From Desulfurococcales archaeon (GTDB taxonomy: Archaea > Thermoproteota > Thermoprotei_A > Sulfolobales > NBVN01): a stretch of DNA of 52,196 bases. Where the stretch lies: positions 22,569 to 74,764 of the forward strand of contig JAGDWD010000010.1 in assembly GCA_023255955.1 (NCBI GenBank), in the 5' to 3' direction. The translations under genes and the position numbers were made by a program. The notes under the pieces were generated by a model. The model ran no database searches, had not been told where the DNA came from, and saw only the letters and a list, made by a program, of their open reading frames with translations. Below, piece after piece: positions 42,523 to 51,856 of the stretch; the stretch's first letter is position 1, and each line of letters begins with the position of its first letter.

Positions 42523-44316
42523 ATGCAGCATCCTTATCCTTTCTTCAGGAAGGGTCAGAGAGAGTCCATCGAGGTTCTGAGGGCTAACCTGGGGAGATAC
42601 CTCGCTCTTAAGGCCCCCACAGGTTACGGGAAAACCCTGGTTGCCTTAATGTCCCATACCGGAAGCGGTAAGGTCCTCTACGTCGTTAGGACGAGGAATG
42701 AGATAGCTCCGGTTGTTAGGGAGGCTAGAAGGATCGGTACGACGTTCACGGTGGTCTTCAGTGGGAGGAGGATGTGTCCCCTCGTGAAGGGTAGTGAGGT
42801 ACCTTCAGAGGATTTCTGGCTGAACTGCAGGCTCCTGAGGATCAAAGGTATGTGCCCCTACTACCACAACCTGAGAACCATCGACTACGGGGAGCTAATA
42901 AACCTGCTATCTACCTCCAAGGAGAACGACCCCCACAACTTGGCCTCCATGGTTGTTCGGGAGACGTCGGCCTGCCCCTTCTTTGCTTTAACCGGGCTAG
43001 CTGAGCGTGTGGAGTTTACTGTAGCTACCTATCCGTACCTATTCAATGAAAATGTCTATACAATAGCGTTCCAGGGGGTGGGTCTTGACGAGTTCTACGT
43101 AGTAGTTGATGAGGCTCACACCATAGTATCACCTCAGTCGGTTTTATCTGATGTATTGGACTTAAACTCTCTGAGGGCGAGCATTAAGGAGCTCTCACAG
43201 GAAGGTTACAGTGAGCTGTCAGGTGAGCTGGAGGTCGTTGAGGAATATATGCTTAGAGCTGAATCGAGGAGGCTTACGAGGGTTAGTAAGGACGAGCTTG
43301 GGATTAGCCGGGAGCTACTCGATAAACTGAGTGAGGCTCTCAGCGAGATAAAGCTCTCAGCTCTCTCCGCTTTAGAGGATCTAGGTGCTGAGGTCTTTAT
43401 TAGAACAGCATCGTCGGTGAGCAGGGTCGTCAGGTTCCTGGATCTAGCAGTTAGGGAATACTTTTCTCTATATACTCAGCTACTTCTCGACGGGCCGAGA
43501 CTGCATGCTCTCCCCATAAGCTACGAACCTGTGAGAACGAGGCTTGCCGTAGCTAAAGGAGTGTTAATGATGTCGGGTACCCTCCCACCTAAGGAACTTC
43601 TCGATAGAATAGTAGGTAGGGAGACTGTCTACTTAGACGTGGAGAAGGAGTACGGGAATGTATTCCCACGCGAGAACGTCTTCTACGCTGTTTACACACC
43701 CCTAACTACGAGCTACACATACAGGTCTACCAGGATGTTCATGGAGTACGCTAAGCTTGTTAGGGCTGTGTTCGAGAGTGTTGGTAAGGCTGTCCTAGCT
43801 GTTTACCCGAGCTACGAGGTCATGGAGGAGGTGGTAACATACCTAGGTGGGTTGGAGGAGATCTACGTAGAGAGTGAGCGGACTAAGATAAGTGATGTGG
43901 AGAAAGCCCTGAGGGAGAGACCACACACCTTGGTAAACGCCGTAGCTAGTGGGAAGATAGTGGAGGGCGTGGAGTTCAGGGACGAGTCAGGTGTGTCCCT
44001 AATTGAATCTGTAGTTGTGTGTGGGGTACCCTACCCCTACCCAGACGACTACTTCGAGGACTTTAAGTCGACGATAAGAAGGGAGGTAGGGGAATATGCT
44101 GACGTTATTGTTACTGATGCGCAGGCAGCCATCAGGGTGGCTCAAGCATGTGGTAGAGCTGTCAGGTCTGAGGTAGATAGAGCTTACATGGTCTTAGCTG
44201 ACAGGAGGTACCTAAAGAGGAGCATTAAGAACTTGCTAGGCGTTAAGTACGATGCTGTCTTCACTGAGATCAGTGATCTTATCAGTAGCCTGAGGAGATT
44301 CTTTAGCGTGCATTGA
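42523..44316 (+). CDS. XPD/Rad3-type DNA helicase with Fe-S cluster
   Basis: 597-residue superfamily 2 helicase, 5' to 3' type. Walker A APTGYGKT (31-38), four Fe-S Cys at 85, 102, 111 and 151, DEAH box VVDEAH (194-199), motif III LMMSGTLPP, and the C-terminal VNAVASGKIVEGVEF and QACGRAVRS motifs V and VI are all visible. Archaeal XPD unwinds damaged DNA; whether it serves true nucleotide excision repair in archaea is open. Start ATG 42523; an upstream stretch (42470-42520) with GTGATGA has no coding extension. Its 3' end overlaps the next gene by 81 bp tail to tail. Confidence 0.94.
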   Translation: MQHPYPFFRKGQRESIEVLRANLGRYLALKAPTGYGKTLVALMSHTGSGKVLYVVRTRNEIAPVVREARRIGTTFTVVFSGRRMCPLVKGSEVPSEDFWLNCRLLRIKGMCPYYHNLRTIDYGELINLLSTSKENDPHNLASMVVRETSACPFFALTGLAERVEFTVATYPYLFNENVYTIAFQGVGLDEFYVVVDEAHTIVSPQSVLSDVLDLNSLRASIKELSQEGYSELSGELEVVEEYMLRAESRRLTRVSKDELGISRELLDKLSEALSEIKLSALSALEDLGAEVFIRTASSVSRVVRFLDLAVREYFSLYTQLLLDGPRLHALPISYEPVRTRLAVAKGVLMMSGTLPPKELLDRIVGRETVYLDVEKEYGNVFPRENVFYAVYTPLTTSYTYRSTRMFMEYAKLVRAVFESVGKAVLAVYPSYEVMEEVVTYLGGLEEIYVESERTKISDVEKALRERPHTLVNAVASGKIVEGVEFRDESGVSLIESVVVCGVPYPYPDDYFEDFKSTIRREVGEYADVIVTDAQAAIRVAQACGRAVRSEVDRAYMVLADRRYLKRSIKNLLGVKYDAVFTEISDLISSLRRFFSVH

Positions 44317-44895
44317 TCTGAGAATACTGTATACTAGGTATGTGAGGACGAAAGGTATTAGCGCGGAGAGAGGTAACGTAGCACTCATATACAGCAACCC
44401 ACTTAACGTAGCGAGTTCCTGAGGACTCCACGTAAAGCCTTCAAGAAACCCTCCCAACGAGTTTAGAGCCTCGTAAAAAGTTAGCGCGAGAGCTACTGCG
44501 GTTACTGACATAACTAGGAGATCTACTTTACCTAGCTTACGCCTTAAGATAAACACCTTCACCTCGACATAAAGCACTAGTAATGATACTACTAAGATTA
44601 CCGCTCCCAGAGCTAGATATTCCGCGGAATATGTTAACAGGAATTCTCCGAGGAAGTAGAGACTAGCTAAACCGGTACCTGACTGAGTTATAGCGGTAAT
44701 AAGGACCGCCTTAGACATTCCAGTAGTAGCTACCACCCCGGTAAGCCCAGCAATAACTGCTAGGAAAGAAGCAGCTGGAGCAGAAAAGAAGCTTATGAGC
44801 GCCATCAGATACAGTATGATAGTTGCAAGTCTAAAATGTGGTTCGAGCCTATCTCGAAGTGTCCTGGGCTGGGTACCCTCCCTGGGGGATGTCAA
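44236..44895 (-). CDS. Multispanning membrane protein of unknown function
   Basis: 219 residues with six or seven membrane helices and a basic loop KVFILRRKLGKVDLL. The start is TTG 44895; a TATA-like CTTATAAG lies at about 44935-44942. The last 27 codons overlap the end of the XPD gene on the opposite strand and form a hydrophilic tail. I recognise no family. Confidence 0.6.
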   Translation of the reverse strand: MTSPREGTQPRTLRDRLEPHFRLATIILYLMALISFFSAPAASFLAVIAGLTGVVATTGMSKAVLITAITQSGTGLASLYFLGEFLLTYSAEYLALGAVILVVSLLVLYVEVKVFILRRKLGKVDLLVMSVTAVALALTFYEALNSLGGFLEGFTWSPQELATLSGLLYMSATLPLSALIPFVLTYLVYSILRSMHAKESPQATDKITDLSEDSIVLNA

Positions 44896-45034
44896 GAGCT
44901 ACCGCATCCCTCGTACTAACTTCTTTAGAGTTACTTATAAGGTGTGTTGGAGGACATCCATCATTAGAGCTTCAATTCTATATTATGCAGATGTAGGGTT
45001 GCGGAATTATATTGATAGCTTATGGCCCTAAGCA

Positions 45035-45369
45035 ATGAGTACTTTGAGGAGCTTCGACGAGGTCATAGTAGTTAACTTTGGAGGATAGTACACGCACCTC
45101 ATAGCTAGGAGAGTTAGGGAGCTTAATGTCTATATAGAGATTGTAAATTACACTGAGTTCACTAGGATGTAGTTGACGAGCTAAGACCATCGGTTATATA
45201 GTGACCGTAAGTTGTGGAGAGCGATGACGATATGATAGCTAATTGGAGTAGAGTACCTCACGAAGTGCTGGAGAGGATTGCTAGCAGGATAGCTAGTGAG
45301 ATACCGAGGGTAGCTATGGTGACCTACGCAATAACCTCGAAACCACCATCAACTATAGAGTCTTGTTAA
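45035..45369 (+). pseudogene. guaA: Decayed guaA (GMP synthase) with internal deletion
   Basis: Both ends of GMP synthase are readable. From ATG 45035 comes FDEVIVVNFGG, then a TAG where Gln is expected (CAG to TAG), then YTHLIARRVRELNVYIEIV, the start of the amidotransferase domain. After a frameshift near 45165, DVVDELRPSVI follows, then stops. From 45214 the frame encodes [20 protein letters not shown] and ends [14 protein letters not shown] at TAA 45367-45369, the dimerisation end of the enzyme. Some 400 internal codons are missing. A true GMP synthase must be encoded elsewhere or purines taken up. Confidence 0.9.
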
Positions 45370-46280
45370 CTAAACTAATGGATATACTCCCAAGCCGGAT
45401 ACACGACATCATCTCTTCCAAGGACGGAGCGGTAGTTGCTGAAAGCCTTTCTCGAAGACCTGCTTTCAGCTGTAAATATTATCTGATCCAATTCTTTGTG
45501 GGGTATGAGTTGATTCCTAGGTATGTGGTTGATGAAATAAAGAAGAGGATTGCTGGTGACATAGTCTTCAGTGAGAATCCAGGCCAGGCAGTTAGGAAGT
45601 GGAGGACTGTGTTCGGGCTTAGTCAGGTAGAGCTCGCTAAGTACCTAGGAGTCGCTTCCAGCGTTATCAGTGACTACGAGAAAAGTAGGAGGAGACCTGG
45701 CATGAAGTTTGTTAGAGCGTTTATCGAGTCCTTAATAAAGCATGACGAGCTCTCCGGCTACTCAGTAATTAAGAGCTTAGCCCAGAGTATGGGTATCCTA
45801 GTAGCTGGGGTGATAGACCTCAGGGAGTTCAGCCGTCCGGTAAAACTAGACGACCTCGTTAACGCGGTCGAAGGCTACATCGTTAACTCCAGGTTCGTGC
45901 TCCTACCGATCTACGGCTACACAGTCCTCAACAGCTACGAAGCTATAGAAGGCTTGCGAGGTAATGAGTTCTGGAGTATTATGGGTTTGACAAGTGTTAG
46001 GGCACTTATATTCACTGCGGTAAGTACCGGAAGATCTCCTATGGTAGCAATACGTGTAGCACCTACAAAGCCTGCTGCTGTAGTTATACACAATCCCAGG
46101 ACCGTGGACGTCCTAGCTATAAGGCTAGCGGATAAGGAGATGATACCTCTAATTGTCTCAACCTACACGAAGATTGAGGATCTAGTCGAAGCGTTAAGAA
46201 CTAGACTCCCGCAGGAGAGACCTCCCCTCAGCACGGGCGTTACTAAGACTAGACCGAAATCCGGCTCTCATAGAGCTTAG
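45363..46280 (+). CDS. HTH (XRE-type) transcriptional regulator, archaeal
   Basis: 305 residues. Residues 1-70 form a helical lead domain, 75-125 an XRE/Cro helix-turn-helix ([35 protein letters not shown]), and the rest a large alpha/beta domain that may bind a ligand or hold a dimer. This three-part layout is that of the archaeal 'putative HTH-type regulatory protein' family. The TTG start lies inside the guaA remnant end; ATG 45378 is also possible. It is the only clear DNA-binding regulator in the window. Confidence 0.85.
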   Translation: MLTKLMDILPSRIHDIISSKDGAVVAESLSRRPAFSCKYYLIQFFVGYELIPRYVVDEIKKRIAGDIVFSENPGQAVRKWRTVFGLSQVELAKYLGVASSVISDYEKSRRRPGMKFVRAFIESLIKHDELSGYSVIKSLAQSMGILVAGVIDLREFSRPVKLDDLVNAVEGYIVNSRFVLLPIYGYTVLNSYEAIEGLRGNEFWSIMGLTSVRALIFTAVSTGRSPMVAIRVAPTKPAAVVIHNPRTVDVLAIRLADKEMIPLIVSTYTKIEDLVEALRTRLPQERPPLSTGVTKTRPKSGSHRA

Positions 46281-46387
46281 CTAACCCTCCGCATCCGAAC
46301 CCTAATACACCTCTAGACACCCTCTGATTCAGAACGTCAACAACTCAACATCGTTGACCGGTTAAATAACCCTCTCATAAAACCGTG

Positions 46388-46440
46388 AGAAACTCAGGGC
46401 CACGTAGATGGCCCGGATATCTGAGCCCTGCGGAGCCCTA
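46388..46440. other. Small hairpin-rich segment
   Basis: GGGCCACGTAGATGGCCC can fold as a six-base stem with a six-base loop near 46397-46414, followed by a second G/C-rich inverted element. It lies between the converging HTH and NAC genes and may mark transcript ends. Confidence 0.3.
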
Positions 46441-46450
46441 CTGAAAGAGT

Positions 46451-46825
46451 TTATGTTGTGCCGGCCTTCCTTTCTTGAAGCGCTAAGATCGCTTTAGCTA
46501 TATCTCCCTCAGATTTTTTGAGGGCTTCTAACGCTTCGTCACGGCTGGCACCTGTCTGCTCCATAACAAACTGTATGTCTTCCTCAGATACCTCGACATG
46601 CGGCTTTCTCTCTTTCTCCCTTCTCTCCAACCCCGAGCAGATTATCTGTATTATCTTCTGCTGACCTACGTTTAGTACAGCGACTTGAGGATCCTTAGCG
46701 ACTATCTCGTAGTTTTCGGCATAGAGAATTACGGACCTGACCTCAGGAAGTTCCTGAACATCGATACCGTATTTCTTCAGCATCTTCTTCATCTCCTTCA
46801 CGTTAATAGGTAGCAACTGAGACAC
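46451..46825 (-). CDS. Nascent polypeptide-associated complex protein (archaeal NAC)
   Basis: Ribosome-bound chaperone that covers emerging proteins; archaeal NAC is a homodimer of this alpha-like chain. 124 residues: a NAC domain (about 10-70, with MKKMLKKYGIDVQELPEVRSV and KIIQIICSGL) and a UBA domain (84-124, with VMEQTGASRDEALEALKKSEG). The start is GTG 46825, about 27 nt from a TATA-like TTTTATTT on this strand, fitting a leaderless message. It is divergent from the nuclease gene. Confidence 0.95.
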   Translation of the reverse strand: MSQLLPINVKEMKKMLKKYGIDVQELPEVRSVILYAENYEIVAKDPQVAVLNVGQQKIIQIICSGLERREKERKPHVEVSEEDIQFVMEQTGASRDEALEALKKSEGDIAKAILALQERKAGTT

Positions 46826-46827
46826 CG

Positions 46828-46856
46828 TGCTTAATACCTTTCAGGAAATAAAAGCA
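46828..46856. promoter_or_regulatory. Overlapping divergent promoters of NAC and beta-CASP nuclease
   Basis: TTAATA near 46832-46837 faces the nuclease (start ATG 46866), and TTTTATTT read on the minus strand near 46847-46854 faces NAC. The two start codons are only 40 bp apart, so each promoter must lie over the other's leader. Confidence 0.4.
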
Positions 46857-46865
46857 GGAAAGAAT

Positions 46866-48134
46866 ATGACAAAAACGTCGATAAAGGTGCTTGGAGGAGG
46901 GATGGAAGTCGGTAGAGCAGCTGTAGTACTCTCCTCAGAGGGAGGGAAGGTACTTATGGACTACGGAGTTAACTTCTCTGAGGATGACCTACCCCAGCTC
47001 CCAGGGCATGTCAGACCTTCAGAGCTGGACGCTATAGTAGTCACCCACGCACACCTAGATCATGTAGGTGCTGTTCCCTACCTCTACTCATCCGAGGCGC
47101 GCCCTCCACTAGTTATGAACAGACTGACTAAGGCGGTTTCCGAAGTCCTCATAAAGGACTTCGTTAAGATATCTGGCTACTACCTCCCGTTCGATGAGAG
47201 TGATTGGTTGAGAGCTGTTGAGAGTATAAGGTACCTCGAGATAGGGGAGAGAGCTGAGATTGGTGAGGTCGTGGTTGAGAGCATCAATGCTGGGCACATA
47301 CCCGGTAGCCAGGTGTACGTCGTTGACTTCGGTTCTGTGAGGGTAGCTTACACCGGGGACGTTAACACTATTGATACTAGGTTAGTGAGAGGGTACAATG
47401 CTAACGGAGTGAAAGCAGATATATTGATAATTGAAGGAACCTACGCTGACATCGACCACCCCAGTAGGGAATCCGTCGAGAAGGACTTCATTGAGGCTGT
47501 CGAGGAAGTTGTTGATGCTGGCGGTAACGTACTGGTTCCGTGCTTTAGCCTAGGTAGGGCCCAGGAAATCCTTTCACTACTCTACGAGAGGTTTAGTGGG
47601 GGTGACGTATTCTACGACGGCATGGTGCGGACAATAAACAACATATTGATAAGCTACCCAGAGTACATCAATAAGTACGAGACCCTGTTAAGTGCTGTGA
47701 AGGAGTTCAGGGAGGTTAAATCAGCTAGTGAGAGAAAGAAGATCGTTAAAGGTGAGGGTAACGTGATCGTAGCATCGGCAGGAATGCTTAAAGGAGGTCC
47801 AGCCCTCTACTACCTAAAGAAACTCTACGATAATCCTAGGAATGCTGTCTTCTTAGTGTCCTACCAGGCTCCACTAACACCTGGAAGAAGAATACTTGAG
47901 ATGGGGGTCCTCGAAGATCTCGGCCCTGTGAGAGCTAGAGTAGAGTGGTACGACTTCTCAAGTCATACAGGGTTCAGCGGCCTACTCAAGGTTATCGACT
48001 CGTTCGTAGATCTCAAGGCGGTGGTGATAGTACACACAACGGAGAAATCGTACTCAGCCCTAGCCGAGGTTATTAGAGAGAAGTACGATGTTTACGTACC
48101 TAGGAGCGGGGAGAGCCTGGAGCTGGAGATCTAG
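46866..48134 (+). CDS. Beta-CASP metallo-beta-lactamase ribonuclease, aCPSF2-like
   Basis: 422 residues from ATG 46866. Metal motifs: HAHLDH, a later His in AGHIPGS, and TGDVN (Asp); beta-CASP motifs follow, with IIEGTYAD (motif A), CFSLGRAQE, SAGMLKGGPA and the C-terminal SSHTGF and VHTTEKS His motifs. The absence of N-terminal KH domains and the length fit aCPSF2 rather than aCPSF1 (about 640 residues) or aRNase J. It likely processes or degrades RNA. An upstream ATG 46827 is in frame but falls in the promoter. Its end overlaps the thiI-like gene tail to tail by 35 bp. Confidence 0.92.
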   Translation: MTKTSIKVLGGGMEVGRAAVVLSSEGGKVLMDYGVNFSEDDLPQLPGHVRPSELDAIVVTHAHLDHVGAVPYLYSSEARPPLVMNRLTKAVSEVLIKDFVKISGYYLPFDESDWLRAVESIRYLEIGERAEIGEVVVESINAGHIPGSQVYVVDFGSVRVAYTGDVNTIDTRLVRGYNANGVKADILIIEGTYADIDHPSRESVEKDFIEAVEEVVDAGGNVLVPCFSLGRAQEILSLLYERFSGGDVFYDGMVRTINNILISYPEYINKYETLLSAVKEFREVKSASERKKIVKGEGNVIVASAGMLKGGPALYYLKKLYDNPRNAVFLVSYQAPLTPGRRILEMGVLEDLGPVRARVEWYDFSSHTGFSGLLKVIDSFVDLKAVVIVHTTEKSYSALAEVIREKYDVYVPRSGESLELEI

Positions 48135-49578
48135 CACAGCCTATGTCCGCAGATCTCCTCTTCCTGTAGCCAGCGAACCCACCTCTAAGACTGTAAGCCT
48201 CCCGACCTAATTTCCTCAGCTCCATAGCCGCTAGTAGGCTAGCAGAACCGAACTCACAGTAGAGGACTACAGGTTTACTCACATCCTCCCCGAGCTCGGA
48301 TATGTGTATGGCTCCGGGGATGTGGTCCTTCAGGTACTTACTCTTATCCCTTATATCCACTAACACCCAGTTTTCCGGAACATCGTCGACCTCGATATCG
48401 GCTCCGAGTTCCTTGAGAACTACCTCAGGGTTTAAGTCACCGACCTTATATGTCTTGGCGTTTGCTACCACACCTTCGATAACGTCCTTACTGATGCGGG
48501 TAACTGCCTCCTCCACCTCATCGATCCTGGCTCTTGTCTCCACCGGACCCTCTGAAAGCTTGCAAACCTCCTCAACCCTCACTACAGCATCGTAGAGTCC
48601 TAGCTCCCTTACCTTACTAACTATCTCCTCCTTATCTAAGCATGCGAGGGGTCTGAGAAGAGCTGTCCTCAAATTAATAAGGGAGTCCACTACCTTCAGG
48701 TTCCTGAGGGTTTGAGAAGATGCTTGCCCAACAGATTCCCCAGTCACTACAGCATCGTAGCCGTACTTCCCAGCTATCTCCTGCCCTATTTCATGCATGA
48801 TGACTCTGAGCACTACCTGCCTAATCCTCCCCTCAACCTTCGCTTTGAGCTCGGCGAGTACTGGGACGAGGTTAACGAAGATAGCTACGGGCTCGTACGG
48901 AGCTAGGAACTCCGAGAGCCCCCTCATTACATCTATAGCAGCTAGGGTAGACTCGCTCGAGCCCATATAGAAGTGAAGAAAGTCAACCTCAGCACCTCTC
49001 TTAGCAGCTAAGAAAGACGCTAGTGTCGAGTCAAAACCTCCTGAAAATAAGGTCAGTGCCCTGCCCTCCGTACCTACCGGAAGACCCCCCAACCCCCTCC
49101 AACACCTTAACACATAGTAAGCCCACTCATCCCTCACCTCTATCTTCACCTCAATGTCGGGGGCTTCAAGGTCGACTCCGGCGGAGTATTGTAGGAGCCT
49201 AGAACCTACGGCCCTAGCTACATCTAGAGATGTAAACGGGTGGTCACCATGCCTCTTCACCCTGACAGCGAATTTCTTACCTGCTACAGCGTCTCTGAAT
49301 AACTCCTCAGCCTTAGCGACGATCTCATCTAATGAGGTGAACCTATGCGGGACGACCTCACATAAGTCATGTATGCCGAAGACTTTGGTTAGCACATGTG
49401 AGACATCCTGGTCAGCTTCAAGGAAGAACACCCCCTCCGAGTAACTTAACTTGAAGCTGGCTCCCACCTTCTTGAGCGAGTATTCTATTGCTCTTGAGAG
49501 GGCTCTCTCAAACTTAGGCCTAGTCCTCCAAGACTTTAGCGGTATCTCTGAAGACTCCTTTATTAGATAGTACTTCAT
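48100..49578 (-). CDS. thiI: tRNA 4-thiouridine synthase ThiI with rhodanese domain
   Basis: 492 residues: N-terminal ferredoxin-like domain, THUMP domain (about 60-160), PP-loop SGGFDS (179-184) for adenylation, a conserved Cys339 in EEVCKLSEGP, and a C-terminal rhodanese domain with active-site Cys441 (VLYCEFGSAS). It transfers sulfur to U8 of tRNA and, in bacteria, to the thiamine pathway. The rhodanese extension is found in gamma-proteobacteria and only some archaea; many archaeal ThiI proteins lack it. The last 20 residues after the rhodanese fold are unconserved and overlap the nuclease gene. ATG 49578. Confidence 0.95.
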   Translation of the reverse strand: MKYYLIKESSEIPLKSWRTRPKFERALSRAIEYSLKKVGASFKLSYSEGVFFLEADQDVSHVLTKVFGIHDLCEVVPHRFTSLDEIVAKAEELFRDAVAGKKFAVRVKRHGDHPFTSLDVARAVGSRLLQYSAGVDLEAPDIEVKIEVRDEWAYYVLRCWRGLGGLPVGTEGRALTLFSGGFDSTLASFLAAKRGAEVDFLHFYMGSSESTLAAIDVMRGLSEFLAPYEPVAIFVNLVPVLAELKAKVEGRIRQVVLRVIMHEIGQEIAGKYGYDAVVTGESVGQASSQTLRNLKVVDSLINLRTALLRPLACLDKEEIVSKVRELGLYDAVVRVEEVCKLSEGPVETRARIDEVEEAVTRISKDVIEGVVANAKTYKVGDLNPEVVLKELGADIEVDDVPENWVLVDIRDKSKYLKDHIPGAIHISELGEDVSKPVVLYCEFGSASLLAAMELRKLGREAYSLRGGFAGYRKRRSADIGCARSPAPGSPRS

Positions 49579-49715
49579 TCCAGTACACCTCTAGGTACGC
49601 AACCTAAAATAAACTTACGCGTAAGTAGAGTAAGCCTGTACAAACCTCATGTGGATGCTGTTCCTCGAGGAAAACCCTATCGAAAATCTAAAAAATTTCA
49701 GTATCTACTTTAGAG

Positions 49716-51764
49716 CTATATCGCGGCAAACGCTGATGCTAGTGCTAGTGCTACCACACTCATAAGCTTTATCAGTATGTTCAGTGATGGCCCGGCAGCG
49801 TCTTTGAGTGGATCACCGACAGTATCACCTATAACAGCTGCTTTATGGGCTTCACTACCCTTCCCACCGAAGTGGCCTTCCTCTATGAACTTCTTAGCGT
49901 TGTCCCATGTGTTACCTACATTGCCCTGGAATAACCCTAGGAGAAGTCCTGAAACGATAGCTCCGGCTAAGGTTCCGGCGAGGGCGTAGGGTCCTAAGGC
50001 TACACCTACTATGATTGGGACAGCTATTGCGACTATGCCTGGGGTGACCAGCCTCTTTATTGCGTACTTAGTGACTACATCTACTGCCCTACCATAATCA
50101 GGTCTCTCCTTGAACTCCAATATCCCGGGCCTCTCCTTGAACTGCCTCCTTATCTCAGCTATAAGCTCGAAGGAAGCATCGCTGACGGCCCTTATGACTA
50201 TGGAGGTAAATAGTGGTGGTACAGCCATCCCTATGAACATGCCGGCAATGACGTAGGGGTTGAGAAGGCTGAGTTGAGCCATGTCAACCTTAGGAAGCGC
50301 GCTGACGTAGGCTGCTAGCAGAGCTAGGGCAGTCAGAGCTGCTGAGCCGATAGCGTATCCCTTAGATATGGACTTCATGGTGTTACCTGCTGAATCTAGT
50401 GAATCAGCTACAGCCCTCACATCCTCACCGTAGCCTGCTTGCTCAGCTAACCCAGCAGCGTTATCTGTTATAGGGCCGTACGCGTCGGCACCGACAACGA
50501 AGCCCGTTAACGAGAGCATGCCGACAGCTGCTAGGGAAACTCCGTAGATGCCGTACCAGAACCCACCTACATCGGCCATAAGGTAGTAGGAGATTAGTGC
50601 TGCTATAGCTATACCTACAGCAGGTATAGCAACACTTAGGAATCCGTACGACATACCTGAGAGTATGGTTAGGGCAGGGCCCATCTGAGACATCTCAGCA
50701 ACCTTCTTTGTCGGTGGGAGCCCCTTCCTCGTGAAGTAGTCACTAGTAAACCCGACAACTATGCCCGCGGTAAGCCCGATAACGACGACCGCCCAGACTC
50801 TCAGACCTATCTGCTGGCCTAGTAGGCTTGTCGAGATGAAGTAGCTGATGACGGCTACTATTACCGCTGACGCTGTACTTGAGAGTGTGAGGGTTTGTGC
50901 TGGGTCCCTAACCTTCCCTAAGAGGGCTATACCGACCGAGGCGGCGGACGCTATGAGCCCTGCAGCCGATACTAGCACGGGTAAGACGAGGAGGTTCTGT
51001 AGCTGTGAGGCTCCGAGAGCTAGAGCTATGACCATGACCGATATTATCGCCTCAACGTAGGACTCGAAGAGGTCCGCACCCATCCCAGCAACGTCCCCCA
51101 CGTTATCACCTACGTTATCAGCTATGACACCGGGGTTTCTGGGGTCGTCCTCCGGGATCCCGACCTCGACCTTCCCCACTAGGTCCGCACCTATGTCGGC
51201 AGCCTTAGTGTAGATACCTCCTCCAACTCTAGCAAATAGAGCTACTGCTGACGCACCGAACGCGTAGTATATCAGGTCTCTGACGACCTCCTCTGAGGGT
51301 CCGAAAATCAGTGAGAGTGAGGCTATCGCGAAAGTTCCTAGCCCAGCTACGGTGAGCCCCATTACGAGGCCTCCTCTGAACGCAACTGCGAATGCCTCTC
51401 TAAGACCTCTAGTAGCAGCAGCGTTTAGGGTCCTTACATTAGCGTTAGTAGCTACATACATACCGAAGTACCCAGCTATCATCGAGGATATTGCTCCCAC
51501 TATGAACATTAGGGGTGATCTCCAAGGAGTGGATCTCCCGGCTATCAAGTTAGCTACTAGAATCACGACGGTTAGCACAGCTACTATGATGAAGATGACG
51601 CTGTACTGTCTCCTTAGGTAGGCTCCAGCACCCTCCTTTATGAACTCATGTATCTCCACGGCTCTTCCAGTACCTCGCGGGTATTTTAGGACGGATATAG
51701 CTAGGTATGCCGTATACAGCAATACTAAGCCTCCGACTAGAGCACTCAGTGCTAGGAGTAGCAC
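49716..51764 (-). CDS. hppA: Membrane-bound ion-pumping pyrophosphatase, K+-independent type
   Basis: 682 residues, about 16 membrane helices. Pyrophosphate and Mg sites are visible: ADIGADLVGKVEVGIPEDDPRN, IADNVGDNVGDVAGMGADLFESY, and DNAAGLAEQAG and DTVGDPLKDAAGPSLNILIK near the end. The potassium switch region reads GNTMKSISKGYAIGSAAL with Lys in place of Ala, the mark of K+-independent proton-pumping enzymes. It couples PPi hydrolysis to proton export. The GTG start at 51764 is supported by a TATA element at 51798-51807. Confidence 0.97.
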   Translation of the reverse strand: MLLLALSALVGGLVLLYTAYLAISVLKYPRGTGRAVEIHEFIKEGAGAYLRRQYSVIFIIVAVLTVVILVANLIAGRSTPWRSPLMFIVGAISSMIAGYFGMYVATNANVRTLNAAATRGLREAFAVAFRGGLVMGLTVAGLGTFAIASLSLIFGPSEEVVRDLIYYAFGASAVALFARVGGGIYTKAADIGADLVGKVEVGIPEDDPRNPGVIADNVGDNVGDVAGMGADLFESYVEAIISVMVIALALGASQLQNLLVLPVLVSAAGLIASAASVGIALLGKVRDPAQTLTLSSTASAVIVAVISYFISTSLLGQQIGLRVWAVVVIGLTAGIVVGFTSDYFTRKGLPPTKKVAEMSQMGPALTILSGMSYGFLSVAIPAVGIAIAALISYYLMADVGGFWYGIYGVSLAAVGMLSLTGFVVGADAYGPITDNAAGLAEQAGYGEDVRAVADSLDSAGNTMKSISKGYAIGSAALTALALLAAYVSALPKVDMAQLSLLNPYVIAGMFIGMAVPPLFTSIVIRAVSDASFELIAEIRRQFKERPGILEFKERPDYGRAVDVVTKYAIKRLVTPGIVAIAVPIIVGVALGPYALAGTLAGAIVSGLLLGLFQGNVGNTWDNAKKFIEEGHFGGKGSEAHKAAVIGDTVGDPLKDAAGPSLNILIKLMSVVALALASAFAAI

Positions 51765-51797
51765 GTACTGACCCTTACTTCACTGAGTAGAAGCTCT

Positions 51798-51807
51798 GCT
51801 TATAAGC
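51798..51807 (-). promoter_or_regulatory. TATA box of the pyrophosphatase gene
   Basis: GCTTATAAGC, a palindromic TATA element about 39 nt before GTG 51764; a short leader of about 12 nt is predicted. Confidence 0.45.
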
Positions 51808-51856
51808 TTTACTAACTAGAGGATTAACTGGTCATATACTACCTTTACCTAAAGCA

